DNA of 64,000 nucleotides from Cognatundibacterium griseum (GTDB taxonomy: Bacteria > Pseudomonadota > Gammaproteobacteria > Burkholderiales > Burkholderiaceae_D). The stretch is from assembly GCF_014284195.1 (NCBI RefSeq), contig NZ_JACOGC010000004.1, positions 124,001-188,000 on the forward strand, read 5' to 3'. The notes under the pieces are model-generated. The model saw only the letters and a program-made list of their open reading frames with translations. It did no database searches and had not been told where the DNA came from. This document shows, in pieces, positions 20,801 to 29,306 of the stretch. Numbering within the stretch: position 1 is the first letter of the stretch; every line of letters starts with the position of its first letter. The translations under genes and the position numbers were made by a program.

Positions 20801-20835
20801 GAACAGGGCGGCGCAAGACAGCTTGCCGCCCGTTC
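20801..20835. terminator. GC-rich hairpin after the lipoprotein gene
   Basis: GAAC-A-GGGCGGC pairs with GCCGCCC-GTTC around a 12-base loop, starting a few bases after the stop. It is a strong stem with no T-run and probably marks the transcript 3' end between this gene and convergent phaM. Confidence 0.5.
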
Positions 20836-20921
20836 AGCGCGGGGCCAATACTCGTCTGCCCAGACGGGTAATCCCGCACTAGGGCTGATGCAGACAGCCT
20901 GCCCGGCTGATGTCGCCGATG

Positions 20922-21767
20922 TTACCGACTGGTTTTTTTAGGTACTGGTTTGCCGTCTCCGGCTGCTGTCTTTGTGCCGGTCTTTGTGCCGGTCTTTGTG
21001 CCGGTCTTTGCGTTTGTCTTTGCAGACGCTTTCGCTGCGGTCTTGCGGATGGCGCCGGCAGACGCCGGTTTGGCCGGGCGGGCTGCGGTTCTGGCGGCAC
21101 CAGCCGGTTTGCGGGCAGTCTTTTGGGCTGCCGGCTGATCGGTTCCGGCGGATTCCGGCTTGCTGCCCGCCATAAAGACCGGTTCATTTTCCATCGCCTT
21201 GCTGACAGCCTGTTTAAACTGATCCTGCAGCAAATTCCACCATGCGGCCGGATTGGCAAATGCGCCGCCGGTAACTGCTTCCGGTTTCTCTGCGGTGGCG
21301 GCGCTGGCAGCAGAGTCAGACTCAGGGGTCGTCTTGACGGATTCCGGTTCAGCGGGGGCTTCTGCTGGTGTTGCGGCATCCTCGGGAACAGCCGCGCTGG
21401 CGGCCTTGCCGGTTGGCGGCATCGGCCAGTCTGCATGCTGATTCGGCGATGCTTCCGTCTTGCTGTCCGGCGCTTTGCCGGCTTGCTGCACATGCTGGGA
21501 AAAACTCTCGCCGATCGACTGCAAAGCAGCAATGGTGGCTCGCTGGACTTCCAGTGCCTGTATCGTGCCGCGCAGCATATTCATGTTCACACTCAGCCAG
21601 GATTCGACCGTTTTCAGATCCTGGATTTTTTTATCCAGTTCATCAACCGTCATCGGCGGCGCCACCATGCCCGGCACATTCATGCTGCCCCAGAGTTTTT
21701 TGATGAACGCCAGCGGATCGCCGATGGAATTCATGCCAGGGATTTCCGTTCCGAAGGGATTACTCAT
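20922..21767 (-). CDS. phaM: PhaM-type polyhydroxyalkanoate granule regulatory protein
   Basis: 281 residues. The N-terminal third has DPLAFIKKLWGSMNVPG and ELDKKIQDLKTVESWLSVNM followed by NMLRGTIQALEVQRATIAAL, matching PhaM of Cupriavidus. The C-terminal half is Ala/Lys/Pro-rich, ending in a KTGT tandem repeat and a PVPKKTSR tail, resembling the DNA-binding histone-like tail of PhaM. In Cupriavidus PhaM activates PHA synthase and tethers granules to the nucleoid. No pha synthase gene is in this window. The low-complexity tail length will vary between strains. Confidence 0.85.
   Translation of the reverse strand: MSNPFGTEIPGMNSIGDPLAFIKKLWGSMNVPGMVAPPMTVDELDKKIQDLKTVESWLSVNMNMLRGTIQALEVQRATIAALQSIGESFSQHVQQAGKAPDSKTEASPNQHADWPMPPTGKAASAAVPEDAATPAEAPAEPESVKTTPESDSAASAATAEKPEAVTGGAFANPAAWWNLLQDQFKQAVSKAMENEPVFMAGSKPESAGTDQPAAQKTARKPAGAARTAARPAKPASAGAIRKTAAKASAKTNAKTGTKTGTKTGTKTAAGDGKPVPKKTSR
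20969..21010. repeat. 12-base tandem repeat in the phaM tail
   Basis: Three exact copies of TCTTTGTGCCGG plus a partial fourth, encoding the repeating KTGT of the PhaM C-terminus. The in-frame unit length allows copy-number change without frameshift. Confidence 0.85.
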
Positions 21768-21830
21768 CCTTGCAGCTCCTCATGAGATCATGTGTGTGAT
21801 GACTGATGCGTGCGGTCCGTGCACCAGCGG

Positions 21831-23111
21831 CTATTTGCGCTCCATCTTGCATGAGCTGAGTAATGCCGTCAATCCGCCCGCAAAAAAGCGTTCGGTGCGA
21901 AAGCCATATCCGCTGCCTTCATTATCAAACTGCGTTCCGGGCTCTCCTTTTTTCTGCATCACCGAAACATACAGAGGCTGTATCAGCTGGTGATCCTGCG
22001 GCCGCATCCATGCCTCGTGAAAGCCGTTTGAAAAGCGGGCATTTTCCAGTGCATGCGCCACCCGGACGGCATCCGTCGTGCCGGCTTTTTCGATGGCCGT
22101 CACGAGCATCTCCAGCATCAGATGCATGCGCAGATGCACGTAGTCGTCGCGCGACTGCGGATAACGCTGGCGAAACGCGCGGTAAAAAGCATCGCTGGCC
22201 TGGCCGCCGACATTCGGATGCCATTCCGCCACAGCCCGGACCCTGCCCACACCGGCATCTCCGATGGCTGCAGGTGCGCCCAGTGCGTTGGCATAGAAAG
22301 TATAAAATTTGAGCTGCATACCGGCGTCCCGGGCGGCCTTGATCAGCAAAGTCAGGTCATTGCCCCAGTTGCCGGTGATGACGGTATCGGCACCGCTGGC
22401 CTTGATTTTGGCGAGATACGGGGAAAAATCCTTGACCTTGCCGACCGGATGCAGATCATCGCCGACAATCTGGATATCCGGCCGTTTGGCAGCCAGCATC
22501 GTCCGCGCGGAATGCGCAACCTGCCGTCCGAAACTGTAGTCCTGTCCGATCAGATACACTTTGCTGGCGCGGCTATCGTCACGGATCACGTCGGTCAGCA
22601 CCTGCATGCGCATGTCGGCATGGGCATCAAAACGGAAATGCCAGAAACTGCATTTCTCATTGGTCAGCGCCGGGTCAACTGCCGAATAATTCAGAAACAG
22701 AATGCGATGCTCCGGAACCCGCTGGTTATGCCGGTTAATCGCTTCGGTCAGCGCCAGCGCTACGGCGGAACTGTTGCCCTGCACGACGAAAGGAATATGC
22801 TGATCAGTCACCTGTTTCAGCAGCAGCAACGATTCTTCCACGCCCTGTTTATTGTCCAGCACGGTCAGGCTCAGCGGATGATTGCCATCTGGCAGATGAA
22901 CGCCACCGCGCGCGTTGATACGCTCAACGGCGAATTGCAGATTGCGCTGCACCACTTCTCCGGCATTGGTAAAGGCCGCGCTCATGCCGTCGATCATGGC
23001 AATTCTGACCGGTGCTGGCGCGGTGTCCTGTGCAGCATGCGCCGCGGTTGCCAGCAACATGCACGTGGCGGCAGATGCCGCCGCAAATAATATCGAGATA
23101 CGTTGTTTCAT
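21831..23111 (-). CDS. ABC-type branched-chain amino acid-like substrate-binding protein
   Basis: 426 residues with a signal peptide (cleavage near AAHAAQD). The mature part is a type I periplasmic binding fold: RIAMIDGMSAAFTNAG, then AVERINARGGVHL and LTVLDNKQGVEESLLLLKQ. These resemble LivJ/urea-type binding proteins. No permease or ATPase gene lies beside it, so it is an orphan that shares a transporter elsewhere or acts as a receptor. It is divergent from the first DUF3108 gene. Confidence 0.85.
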   Translation of the reverse strand: MKQRISILFAAASAATCMLLATAAHAAQDTAPAPVRIAMIDGMSAAFTNAGEVVQRNLQFAVERINARGGVHLPDGNHPLSLTVLDNKQGVEESLLLLKQVTDQHIPFVVQGNSSAVALALTEAINRHNQRVPEHRILFLNYSAVDPALTNEKCSFWHFRFDAHADMRMQVLTDVIRDDSRASKVYLIGQDYSFGRQVAHSARTMLAAKRPDIQIVGDDLHPVGKVKDFSPYLAKIKASGADTVITGNWGNDLTLLIKAARDAGMQLKFYTFYANALGAPAAIGDAGVGRVRAVAEWHPNVGGQASDAFYRAFRQRYPQSRDDYVHLRMHLMLEMLVTAIEKAGTTDAVRVAHALENARFSNGFHEAWMRPQDHQLIQPLYVSVMQKKGEPGTQFDNEGSGYGFRTERFFAGGLTALLSSCKMERK

Positions 23112-23249
23112 AAAATAAAAAATGATGTGGAAAGGCCGGCGCTACCGATGCCAGCTGTTTCCGGTGTGCGGCATTGTACGCCGGTTGCTGGCGACAGATT
23201 TTTTCTGTCTGTCAGCGCAGCCAGCCATGACTGCGTTTACACTGATGCC

Positions 23250-24434
23250 ATGACCACACCTGTACTCCAGATTGCACACAGACACACCACACGGCCAGCC
23301 TCAGCGCGGATGCCGGCTTACCGCTATCTGCTGTTTGCCGGTCTGGCGCTGCTGTTGCACGCCGGCGTCTGGAAATGGGCCGAAGTGCCGGCACTCAAAA
23401 CCGTCCCGGCACCGCTGACACCGCGGGAAATGCAAGTCAGTCTGAAAACTGCGCCGCCTGCCGCCTCCCCGGCAGCGATCCGGCCAGCGCCGGCAGCTGC
23501 GTCCAAAACCACGACAAAACCTGTTGTCAGCGCAGTCCGGCGGCCATCGCATCCGTCACTGGACACACCGGCGCTGCAAAGCGGCGAGCCAGCCGCCGCA
23601 CCGGTCGCCACGCTGTTGCAAGAATTACCTGCCGCAGCGATCGCGGTGCCAGATGTGGCAGACAATCCCGCTGACACCAGCGCTGCCAAAGCAGCCCCTG
23701 ATAGCGCCAGCAACGCGTCAGCGGCAAACGTCGCGACCCCGCTGGCTGAACTCAGCACCCTGCCGCCGCCTTCGGGGACAATGCAGATGAAAGTGATCCG
23801 CACCACGCCTGACCGCAACCCGGTGTACGGTATCGGCGAAATCAGCTGGACGGTGCAGGATCAGCAATACCAGATGCAAGTCAGCGCTTCGCTCGATTTA
23901 TTGCTGACCAGCCTGAATCTGTACACCCTGCGCAGTGAAGGCATTATTGGCGAACACGGCATACAGCCGCGCATCATGAGCGAAACACGGCGCGGCCGCA
24001 GTGAGACCGCGACCCATTTTGACTACAACAGCCAGACCGTGATTTTTTCCGCCACCACCAAGACAGCGACGCTGGAAAATGGCGCGCAGGACAGAGCGAG
24101 CATTTTTATGCAACTGGCAGGGCTGGGGCTGGCTGCAGAAAACCAGTTTCAGGCGGGCAAACAACTGACCGTGCAGGTCGCCGAAGACCGGGAAGCAAAT
24201 CAGTTCACCTTTGTGATTACCGGCCAGGAAGAGATCACGACACCGCTCGGCAAGCTCATGACCTGGCATGTGATCCGTCCGCCACGGCCCGGCTTTTATA
24301 ATTCGGTGCTGGAACTCTGGTTTGCGCCAGCCATGCACTGGTATCCGGTGCAGATACGCAATACAGAAACCAACGGTGCAGTCACCACCCAGACCGCAAC
24401 CCGGATTCATTTCACCACCACGGAATCAAAATGA
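23250..24434 (+). CDS. DUF3108 domain protein with Pro/Ala-rich linker
   Basis: 394 residues from the ATG chosen. Earlier in-frame starts run into the divergent gene at 23111. An N-terminal membrane anchor (YLLFAGLALLLHAGVW) precedes a long Ala/Pro/Thr-rich, TonB-like linker to about residue 170 and a C-terminal DUF3108 domain of beta strands. Recognisable pieces are YGIGEISWTVQDQQYQM and LELWFAPAMHWYPVQIR. The family is periplasmic or inner-membrane and of unknown function. Its stop overlaps the next start as ATGA. Confidence 0.82.
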   Translation: MTTPVLQIAHRHTTRPASARMPAYRYLLFAGLALLLHAGVWKWAEVPALKTVPAPLTPREMQVSLKTAPPAASPAAIRPAPAAASKTTTKPVVSAVRRPSHPSLDTPALQSGEPAAAPVATLLQELPAAAIAVPDVADNPADTSAAKAAPDSASNASAANVATPLAELSTLPPPSGTMQMKVIRTTPDRNPVYGIGEISWTVQDQQYQMQVSASLDLLLTSLNLYTLRSEGIIGEHGIQPRIMSETRRGRSETATHFDYNSQTVIFSATTKTATLENGAQDRASIFMQLAGLGLAAENQFQAGKQLTVQVAEDREANQFTFVITGQEEITTPLGKLMTWHVIRPPRPGFYNSVLELWFAPAMHWYPVQIRNTETNGAVTTQTATRIHFTTTESK

Positions 24435-25192
24435 CATTCTCTCTACGCCTGCATTCCCTTCTGCCAGCCATCCTGCTGTCGCTGCTTTCCCAGAGCGCGT
24501 TCTGTGCCGACCATGCGGCCAGCGTCGCCGCAAAATCGGCCTTCAGCCTGCCGCCTCCGGTTGAACTGCAATACAGCATCCGCGCCCGGCAAAGCGGGAT
24601 TCCACTCAGCGGTTCCGCCAGCGTGAAATGGCAATGGCATGACAAAAGCTACCAGATCCAGACCGAGACACGCGCCATGCTGCTGGGAAAAATCCTGGAT
24701 GCCAGCAGTCAGGGCACGATCGACGAATACGGGCTGGCGCCTGAAAAATTTATCGAAAAACGGCTCGGCAAACCACCCACCACCACCAGTTTTGAGCGGG
24801 ACAGCAAAACCCTGCGCTTCTCGGCTTCGGAAGCCAGCTATGCGTTAAAGGGCGGAGAGCAGGACCGCACCAGCGCCACCTGGCAACTGGTCGCGCTGGC
24901 ACGCGCAGCAGGAGACAAATTCCGTCCCGGCAGCGAATGGAAAATGTTTGTCGCCGGACGGCGCGATGCCGAGCCGTGGAGCTTTAAAGTGATCGCCACC
25001 GAAAATCTGAGCACGGCGCTCGGCGACTTCAGCACCGTGCATATCACCAAAGCGCCGCCGCCGGACTCCAAAGACCAGCAGCTCGATATCTGGCTGGCGC
25101 CGGCGCTGGACTGGTATCCGGTCAGGCTGAAATTCAGCGATGCCAGCGGCGAATTTGTGGATCAGCTGATCGAAAGCAAACATCCGCTCTGA
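24431..25192 (+). CDS. DUF3108 domain protein, exported paralogue
   Basis: 253 residues with a signal peptide (cleavage near SAFCAD). It is clearly paralogous to the C-terminal domain of the preceding protein: both have a strand then QDR(A/T)S near the middle and a LAPALDWYPVRLKF / FAPAMHWYPVQIR close. It is probably periplasmic, with unknown function. Translational coupling by ATGA with the upstream paralogue suggests the two act together. A hairpin at 25239-25263 follows. Confidence 0.82.
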   Translation: MTFSLRLHSLLPAILLSLLSQSAFCADHAASVAAKSAFSLPPPVELQYSIRARQSGIPLSGSASVKWQWHDKSYQIQTETRAMLLGKILDASSQGTIDEYGLAPEKFIEKRLGKPPTTTSFERDSKTLRFSASEASYALKGGEQDRTSATWQLVALARAAGDKFRPGSEWKMFVAGRRDAEPWSFKVIATENLSTALGDFSTVHITKAPPPDSKDQQLDIWLAPALDWYPVRLKFSDASGEFVDQLIESKHPL

Positions 25193-25238
25193 CACCGGCA
25201 TCACAGACGCTCCGGGCACACGCCGCACCGCTTTCCGG

Positions 25239-25263
25239 CACAACACTGCGCAACAGTGTTGTG
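25239..25263. terminator. hairpin separating DUF3108 genes from the carrier-protein cluster
   Basis: Perfect arms CACAACACTG and CAGTGTTGTG around a 5-base loop, 47 bases after the second DUF3108 stop. Only a short T pair follows. The next 150 bases, to 25415, become AT-rich and probably hold the promoter of the downstream cluster, although I cannot assign -35 and -10 boxes with confidence. Confidence 0.5.
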
Positions 25264-25415
25264 TTCCGCCAACTGATTTCCTTCAACCATTTCCATGCGG
25301 AAAATTAATGCCCCGATTTTATTCTGACTTGTCAAAAATTAACTATTTTTAACGCTCGCCTGATAGCGTTCCGTTATCCTAGAAACCTCTCATTTTTTCC
25401 AGCAGATCAGGTCAC

Positions 25416-25865
25416 ATGCATCAGGTTAAGAGGTTTTCCGCATTCACAGTCCGCCGCAGGCGGTGCCTGAACGACATTCCCCAACACCATCTGGCCATCG
25501 GCACCGATCTGGTCTGGATACCTGAGATCCGTCAATCCATGTTGCAATTCGGCGCACGTTACCTGAACCGCCTGTTTACACCGGATGAATTGAACGATTG
25601 CCAGGGCAGCGAGGAAAGCATGACTGCCAGTCTGGCGGCACGGATCGCGGCGAAGGAAGCGGTGATGAAACTGCTCGGTGTGCCTGCCGCCACGGCATTA
25701 CCCTGGAAAACCATCGAAGTCCGGCGCATGGCTTCCGGACAACCGCGGCTGCAGCTATATGGCGCAGCGCGCCGGCTGGCCCGGCAAGCCGGGATCACAC
25801 TCCATGCAATCAGCCTGAGTCATGAAAAAGACTATGCGACAGCGACCGTGATCGGCAGCCATTAA
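25416..25865 (+). CDS. AcpS-type 4'-phosphopantetheinyl transferase
   Basis: 149 residues. It has the AcpS signatures LAIGTDLVWIPEIRQS and LAARIAAKEAVMKLLG (KEA metal/CoA site) and an IRxM-type strand before PRLQLYG. It moves 4'-phosphopantetheine from CoA to a serine of a carrier protein. A 27-residue N-terminal extension precedes the usual start and could be spurious, but no later ATG keeps the IGTDLV motif. A housekeeping acpS normally sits near pdxJ; this copy heads a cluster with its own carrier protein, so it is probably dedicated to it. Confidence 0.88.
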   Translation: MHQVKRFSAFTVRRRRCLNDIPQHHLAIGTDLVWIPEIRQSMLQFGARYLNRLFTPDELNDCQGSEESMTASLAARIAAKEAVMKLLGVPAATALPWKTIEVRRMASGQPRLQLYGAARRLARQAGITLHAISLSHEKDYATATVIGSH

Positions 25866-25986
25866 TCGCATCAAGGCTGACGATATGCAGACAGACGGTG
25901 CGATCAGGAAAGCACCGTCCTGCAATCTGTCATCGCCGGATTCCAGGAATTTCCCAACACACAGACAACTAACCATCAGGTGCTCT

Positions 25987-26226
25987 ATGACAAAACAAAA
26001 AATCCGGCAGGTTCTGAAAGAACAGGGAAAATTTCCTGCCGATATTGACACGCTGGCCGATGACGCCGATCTGTATGCCGCCGGCATGACATCTCATGCC
26101 AGTGTGAATGTCATGCTGGCACTGGAAGATGCCTTCGATCTTGAATTTCCAGACCGTATGCTCAAACGCAGTGTATTTGAAAGCATTAACGCCATTCATG
26201 ACGCCATTCAGGAACTGACTGCCTGA
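25987..26226 (+). CDS. stand-alone acyl/aminoacyl carrier protein
   Basis: A 79-residue four-helix carrier protein. The modification site is Ser36 in GMTSHASVNVMLALEDAF, where TSH replaces the usual DSL of fatty-acid ACP; the rest (ALEDAFDLEFPDRML) is typical. The TSH-type site is what I recall for carriers served by amino acid:[carrier protein] ligases in Bradyrhizobium and Agrobacterium. It should be primed by the AcpS encoded just upstream and loaded by the ligase at 27406. The start ATG lies 122 bases after the transferase stop; an earlier in-frame start has no supporting motif. Confidence 0.9.
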   Translation: MTKQKIRQVLKEQGKFPADIDTLADDADLYAAGMTSHASVNVMLALEDAFDLEFPDRMLKRSVFESINAIHDAIQELTA

Positions 26227-26227
26227 T

Positions 26228-27394
26228 ATGAAAACCGAATCTCCGCTGATCCAGCTTGCCAGAAGCATTGCCCTTGAGGATGTCGCGCCGTATGCAGATG
26301 CGGTTGACCGGGAGGCGCGCTTCCCGGCAGAAGCGATCGCCGCACTGAAACGGCATAGTCTGCTGAGCGCTGCTGTTCCCGCCGCGCTGGGCGGTACCGG
26401 CGCCAGCCTGAGCGAGCTGGTCACGATCGCTGAAATACTCGGCCGGCAGTGCGCCTCGACTGCCATGATTTTTGCCATGCACCAGATTCAGGTGCTCACG
26501 CTGGTCAGGCATGGGCTCAGTGAAACCCGGTTTGACAATTACTTGCGCGAACTGGTGAGTCATCAGTATCTGATCGCGTCGGTCACTTCCGAAGCTGGTG
26601 TCGGCGGTGAAATGCGGCGCAGCCTGTGCGCGCTCGAACGCGATGGCAACGACGTTGAACTGATCAAGGATGCCACCACGATTTCCTATGGCGCCCAGGC
26701 GGATGATCTGCTGGTCACTGCACGCCGTTCACCGGATGCGGCCAACAGCGATCAGTCTCTGATCCTGTTGCGTAAGGGCAGTTACACGCTGGAACAGAAA
26801 GGTGTCTGGGACACCATGGGAATGCGCGGCACCTGCAGCCCACCGTTTCTGCTCAAGGCAAAGGGACATGCGGATCAGGTTATGGCGACACCGTTTGGCG
26901 ATATGTCGGCCCAGACCGTGGTGCCGGTCTCGCATCTGCTGTGGGGCGGATGCTGGCTCGGCTGCGCCACCGCCGCAGTCAATAAAGCGCGGGCCTTTGT
27001 CCGTGCTCAGGCCAGAACCAATCCGGGCACGGTGCCGCCAACGGCATTGCGGCTGGCGGAAGCAGTCAGCATGTTGCAGGGCTTGCGCAGCGCGGTGCAG
27101 GCCTGCCTGACTGAATACGAAATCCTGTCGCAGGCAGAAGATGCTGCCAGTGGCGCATTGTCCTCGATCGCCTATGCGGTCAGGATGAACAACCTGAAAG
27201 TGGAGGCCACCCAGATGCTGCCCCAGATCGTGCTCAAAGCATTATCCATCTGCGGTATTCTGGCCTATAAAAACGATAGTCCGTACAGCATGAGCCGCCA
27301 TCTGCGCGACAGCCTGTCCGCACCGCTGATGGTGGGTAATGACCGGATACTGGCCACCAATGCCAACCTCCTGCTGGTTCTGAAAGACGACTGA
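26228..27394 (+). CDS. acyl-CoA dehydrogenase-like flavoprotein
   Basis: 388 residues of the acyl-CoA dehydrogenase fold: N-terminal helices with FPAEAIAALKRHSLLSAAVP, a central strand domain (LIASVTSEAGVGGEMRRS), and C-terminal helices around LRLAEAVSMLQGLRS. By eye, the segment that usually reads EGT with the catalytic Glu is here LMVGNDRIL. The base may therefore be missing or located elsewhere, and the reaction may be dehydrogenation of a carrier-bound aminoacyl group or a flavin oxidation. It starts 2 bases after the carrier stop, a strong hint that it acts on the loaded carrier. Confidence 0.85.
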   Translation: MKTESPLIQLARSIALEDVAPYADAVDREARFPAEAIAALKRHSLLSAAVPAALGGTGASLSELVTIAEILGRQCASTAMIFAMHQIQVLTLVRHGLSETRFDNYLRELVSHQYLIASVTSEAGVGGEMRRSLCALERDGNDVELIKDATTISYGAQADDLLVTARRSPDAANSDQSLILLRKGSYTLEQKGVWDTMGMRGTCSPPFLLKAKGHADQVMATPFGDMSAQTVVPVSHLLWGGCWLGCATAAVNKARAFVRAQARTNPGTVPPTALRLAEAVSMLQGLRSAVQACLTEYEILSQAEDAASGALSSIAYAVRMNNLKVEATQMLPQIVLKALSICGILAYKNDSPYSMSRHLRDSLSAPLMVGNDRILATNANLLLVLKDD

Positions 27395-27405
27395 AAAGGC
27401 TGATC

Positions 27406-28317
27406 ATGTCCATCGATTTTTCCCCTGAATTACTTACCGATGACCTGGTTGCTGCCGGTCATATCATTCCGGTCGGCGTTCCCGGCATTTTCGGCCGCGG
27501 TCCGGTGTTTGAAGACGTTTTGCGCCGCTTTGACGATTATGTTTCACGCGTCGCCGCACCCGATCAGGCAACCCGCATGTCCTTCCCGCCCTGCCTTGAT
27601 CGCAAAGTATTGGAGCGCAGTGAATATCTCGATTCTTTTCCGCATCTGGCAGGAACTATCTTCAGTTTCAACGGCACGGAAGCGCAGCACAAAGAACTGA
27701 TCGAAAACGTGCATGAGGGTCGGCCGTGGACACATCTGCAAACCATGACCGCCGTCTGCCTGACGCCTGCCGCCTGCTATCCGGTCTATCCGAGTTTCAC
27801 CGGCACGCTGCCCGAGGGAGGCCGCCTCGTCGATATGCAGAACTGGGTATTCCGTCACGAACCATCGGCCGAGCCGACCCGCATGCAATCGTTCCGCGTG
27901 CGCGAATTCGTGCGCGTCGGCACGCCGGACATGGTGGTCGCCTGGCGCGATCTGTGGCTGCAGCGCGGTCTGGAAATTTTACAATCGCTGGAACTGCCGG
28001 CGCATACGGAAGTCGCCTCCGACCCGTTTTTCGGTCGCGGCGGACGCATGCTGGCAGCCAACCAGCGTGAACAGCAGCTCAAATTTGAAGTGGTGGTACC
28101 GGTGATTTCTGCCGACAAACCGACTGCAGTCTGCTCCTTCAATTATCATCAGGATCATTTCGGCAAACTGTTCGATATCCGGACTGCAGTCGGCGAAGTG
28201 GCGCATACCGCCTGCCTCGGCTTCGGTCTGGAACGCATCGTCATGGCATTATTCCGGACGCACGGGATGCAGCCTACTGGCTGGCCACAAGCCACACGCA
28301 CCCAGCTTGGTCTATGA
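27406..28317 (+). CDS. amino acid:[carrier protein] ligase (class II aaRS homologue)
   Basis: 303 residues resembling the catalytic core of atypical archaeal seryl-tRNA synthetase without a tRNA-binding domain. Class II motif 2 is WVFRHEPS followed by RVREFVRVGT; motif 3 is CLGFGLERIVMAL. Candidate zinc ligands are Cys124, Glu167 and Cys270, spaced much like the Cys-Glu-Cys set reported for the Bradyrhizobium enzyme. Such ligases activate glycine or alanine with ATP and load it onto the phosphopantetheine of a small carrier protein. The neighbouring carrier is the obvious partner; amino acid specificity cannot be read here. Its stop overlaps the DUF1839 start. Confidence 0.9.
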   Translation: MSIDFSPELLTDDLVAAGHIIPVGVPGIFGRGPVFEDVLRRFDDYVSRVAAPDQATRMSFPPCLDRKVLERSEYLDSFPHLAGTIFSFNGTEAQHKELIENVHEGRPWTHLQTMTAVCLTPAACYPVYPSFTGTLPEGGRLVDMQNWVFRHEPSAEPTRMQSFRVREFVRVGTPDMVVAWRDLWLQRGLEILQSLELPAHTEVASDPFFGRGGRMLAANQREQQLKFEVVVPVISADKPTAVCSFNYHQDHFGKLFDIRTAVGEVAHTACLGFGLERIVMALFRTHGMQPTGWPQATRTQLGL

Positions 28318-29306
28318 GTATTTCTGCATTACCGCACATTGATCCCGGCAGCTACCAGCCGCATGCACTGCATGCCAGCGACAGCGCCTGGCCGGAAACC
28401 AACTGCTATATCGATGTCTGGATCGAAGTGTTGCACGCCCAGCAGCTTAATCCGCTGGCCTGCCTGCCGGTCGTGTTTGCGAATGATTTCGATGGTGATC
28501 AGTGGACGTTTTACAAACCCGCGCATGAAGACCTGTTTCAGCTCTACGGCATGGATGTGCAGGAACTGAATGTCTGGCGCGGCTTGCTGGAAAACGCCAG
28601 CGAACAGTTGCGCCGTGGCCGGCTGGTGCTGAGTGAAACGGATTCCTTCTATCTGCCGGATACTGCCGGCACCGATTACCGGACCAATCATGTGAAAACC
28701 ACGATTGCGATGCAGGAAATCGACATCAGTGCGCAGCGGCTCGGTTATTTCCACAACAGCCGCTATCATGAACTGGCGGGAGAAGACTTTCGTGCCATCT
28801 TCCGCTGCGGGCAAGCGCATGATCCGGCATTCATGCCCTTGTTTGCCGAATTTGTGCGCCTCGACCGCGTGCGGCCTTCAGCAGAGCGCGAACTTGCCGT
28901 TATTTCACGCACCTTGCTCAGCAAATATGTGGCACGGCGACCAGCCCATAATCCGGTCCGTGCATTTGCACCGGTTTTATTACGGGAAACAGAAAGACTG
29001 AAAGCAGAAGGGATGCCCGCCTATCACGCCTTTGCGTTTGCCACACTGCGCCAGCTCGGTGCCGGATACAGCCTGGGCGCAAGCTGCCTGCGCTGGCTGG
29101 AACAGCATCAGCAAGGAAATTTTTCAGATGCAGCAATGGCTTTCGAGACCATTTCCAGCCTCAGTAAAACCTTGCTGCTGAAACTTGCGCGGACAGTAAT
29201 GAGTAAAAAGACTGTGGATCTGACGCCGCTGCTGCAGGACATGGCAGAACAATGGGACCGGGGAATGTCGCAGCTGGTACAGGCATTACAGAAACCACAT
29301 TCATGA
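28314..29306 (+). CDS. DUF1839 family protein, candidate aminoacyl transferase
   Basis: 330 residues. The N-terminal half has ETNCYIDVWIEVLHAQQLNP and FDGDQWTFYKPAHEDLFQLYG, the hallmark of DUF1839, a family that co-occurs with amino acid:[carrier protein] ligases. The layout (a Cys early in a helix, then GDQWTFYK and a His) recalls the N-terminal domain of BtrH, which moves an aminoacyl group from a carrier onto butirosin. A role as acceptor transferase is my inference, not established. ATGA junctions on both sides tie it to the ligase and to the glycosidase-like gene. Confidence 0.8.
   Translation: MSISALPHIDPGSYQPHALHASDSAWPETNCYIDVWIEVLHAQQLNPLACLPVVFANDFDGDQWTFYKPAHEDLFQLYGMDVQELNVWRGLLENASEQLRRGRLVLSETDSFYLPDTAGTDYRTNHVKTTIAMQEIDISAQRLGYFHNSRYHELAGEDFRAIFRCGQAHDPAFMPLFAEFVRLDRVRPSAERELAVISRTLLSKYVARRPAHNPVRAFAPVLLRETERLKAEGMPAYHAFAFATLRQLGAGYSLGASCLRWLEQHQQGNFSDAAMAFETISSLSKTLLLKLARTVMSKKTVDLTPLLQDMAEQWDRGMSQLVQALQKPHS

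Noticed and set aside
27406-28317. true seryl-tRNA synthetase
   Set aside because: Too short and lacking a tRNA-binding domain; context and residue pattern fit carrier-protein ligases.
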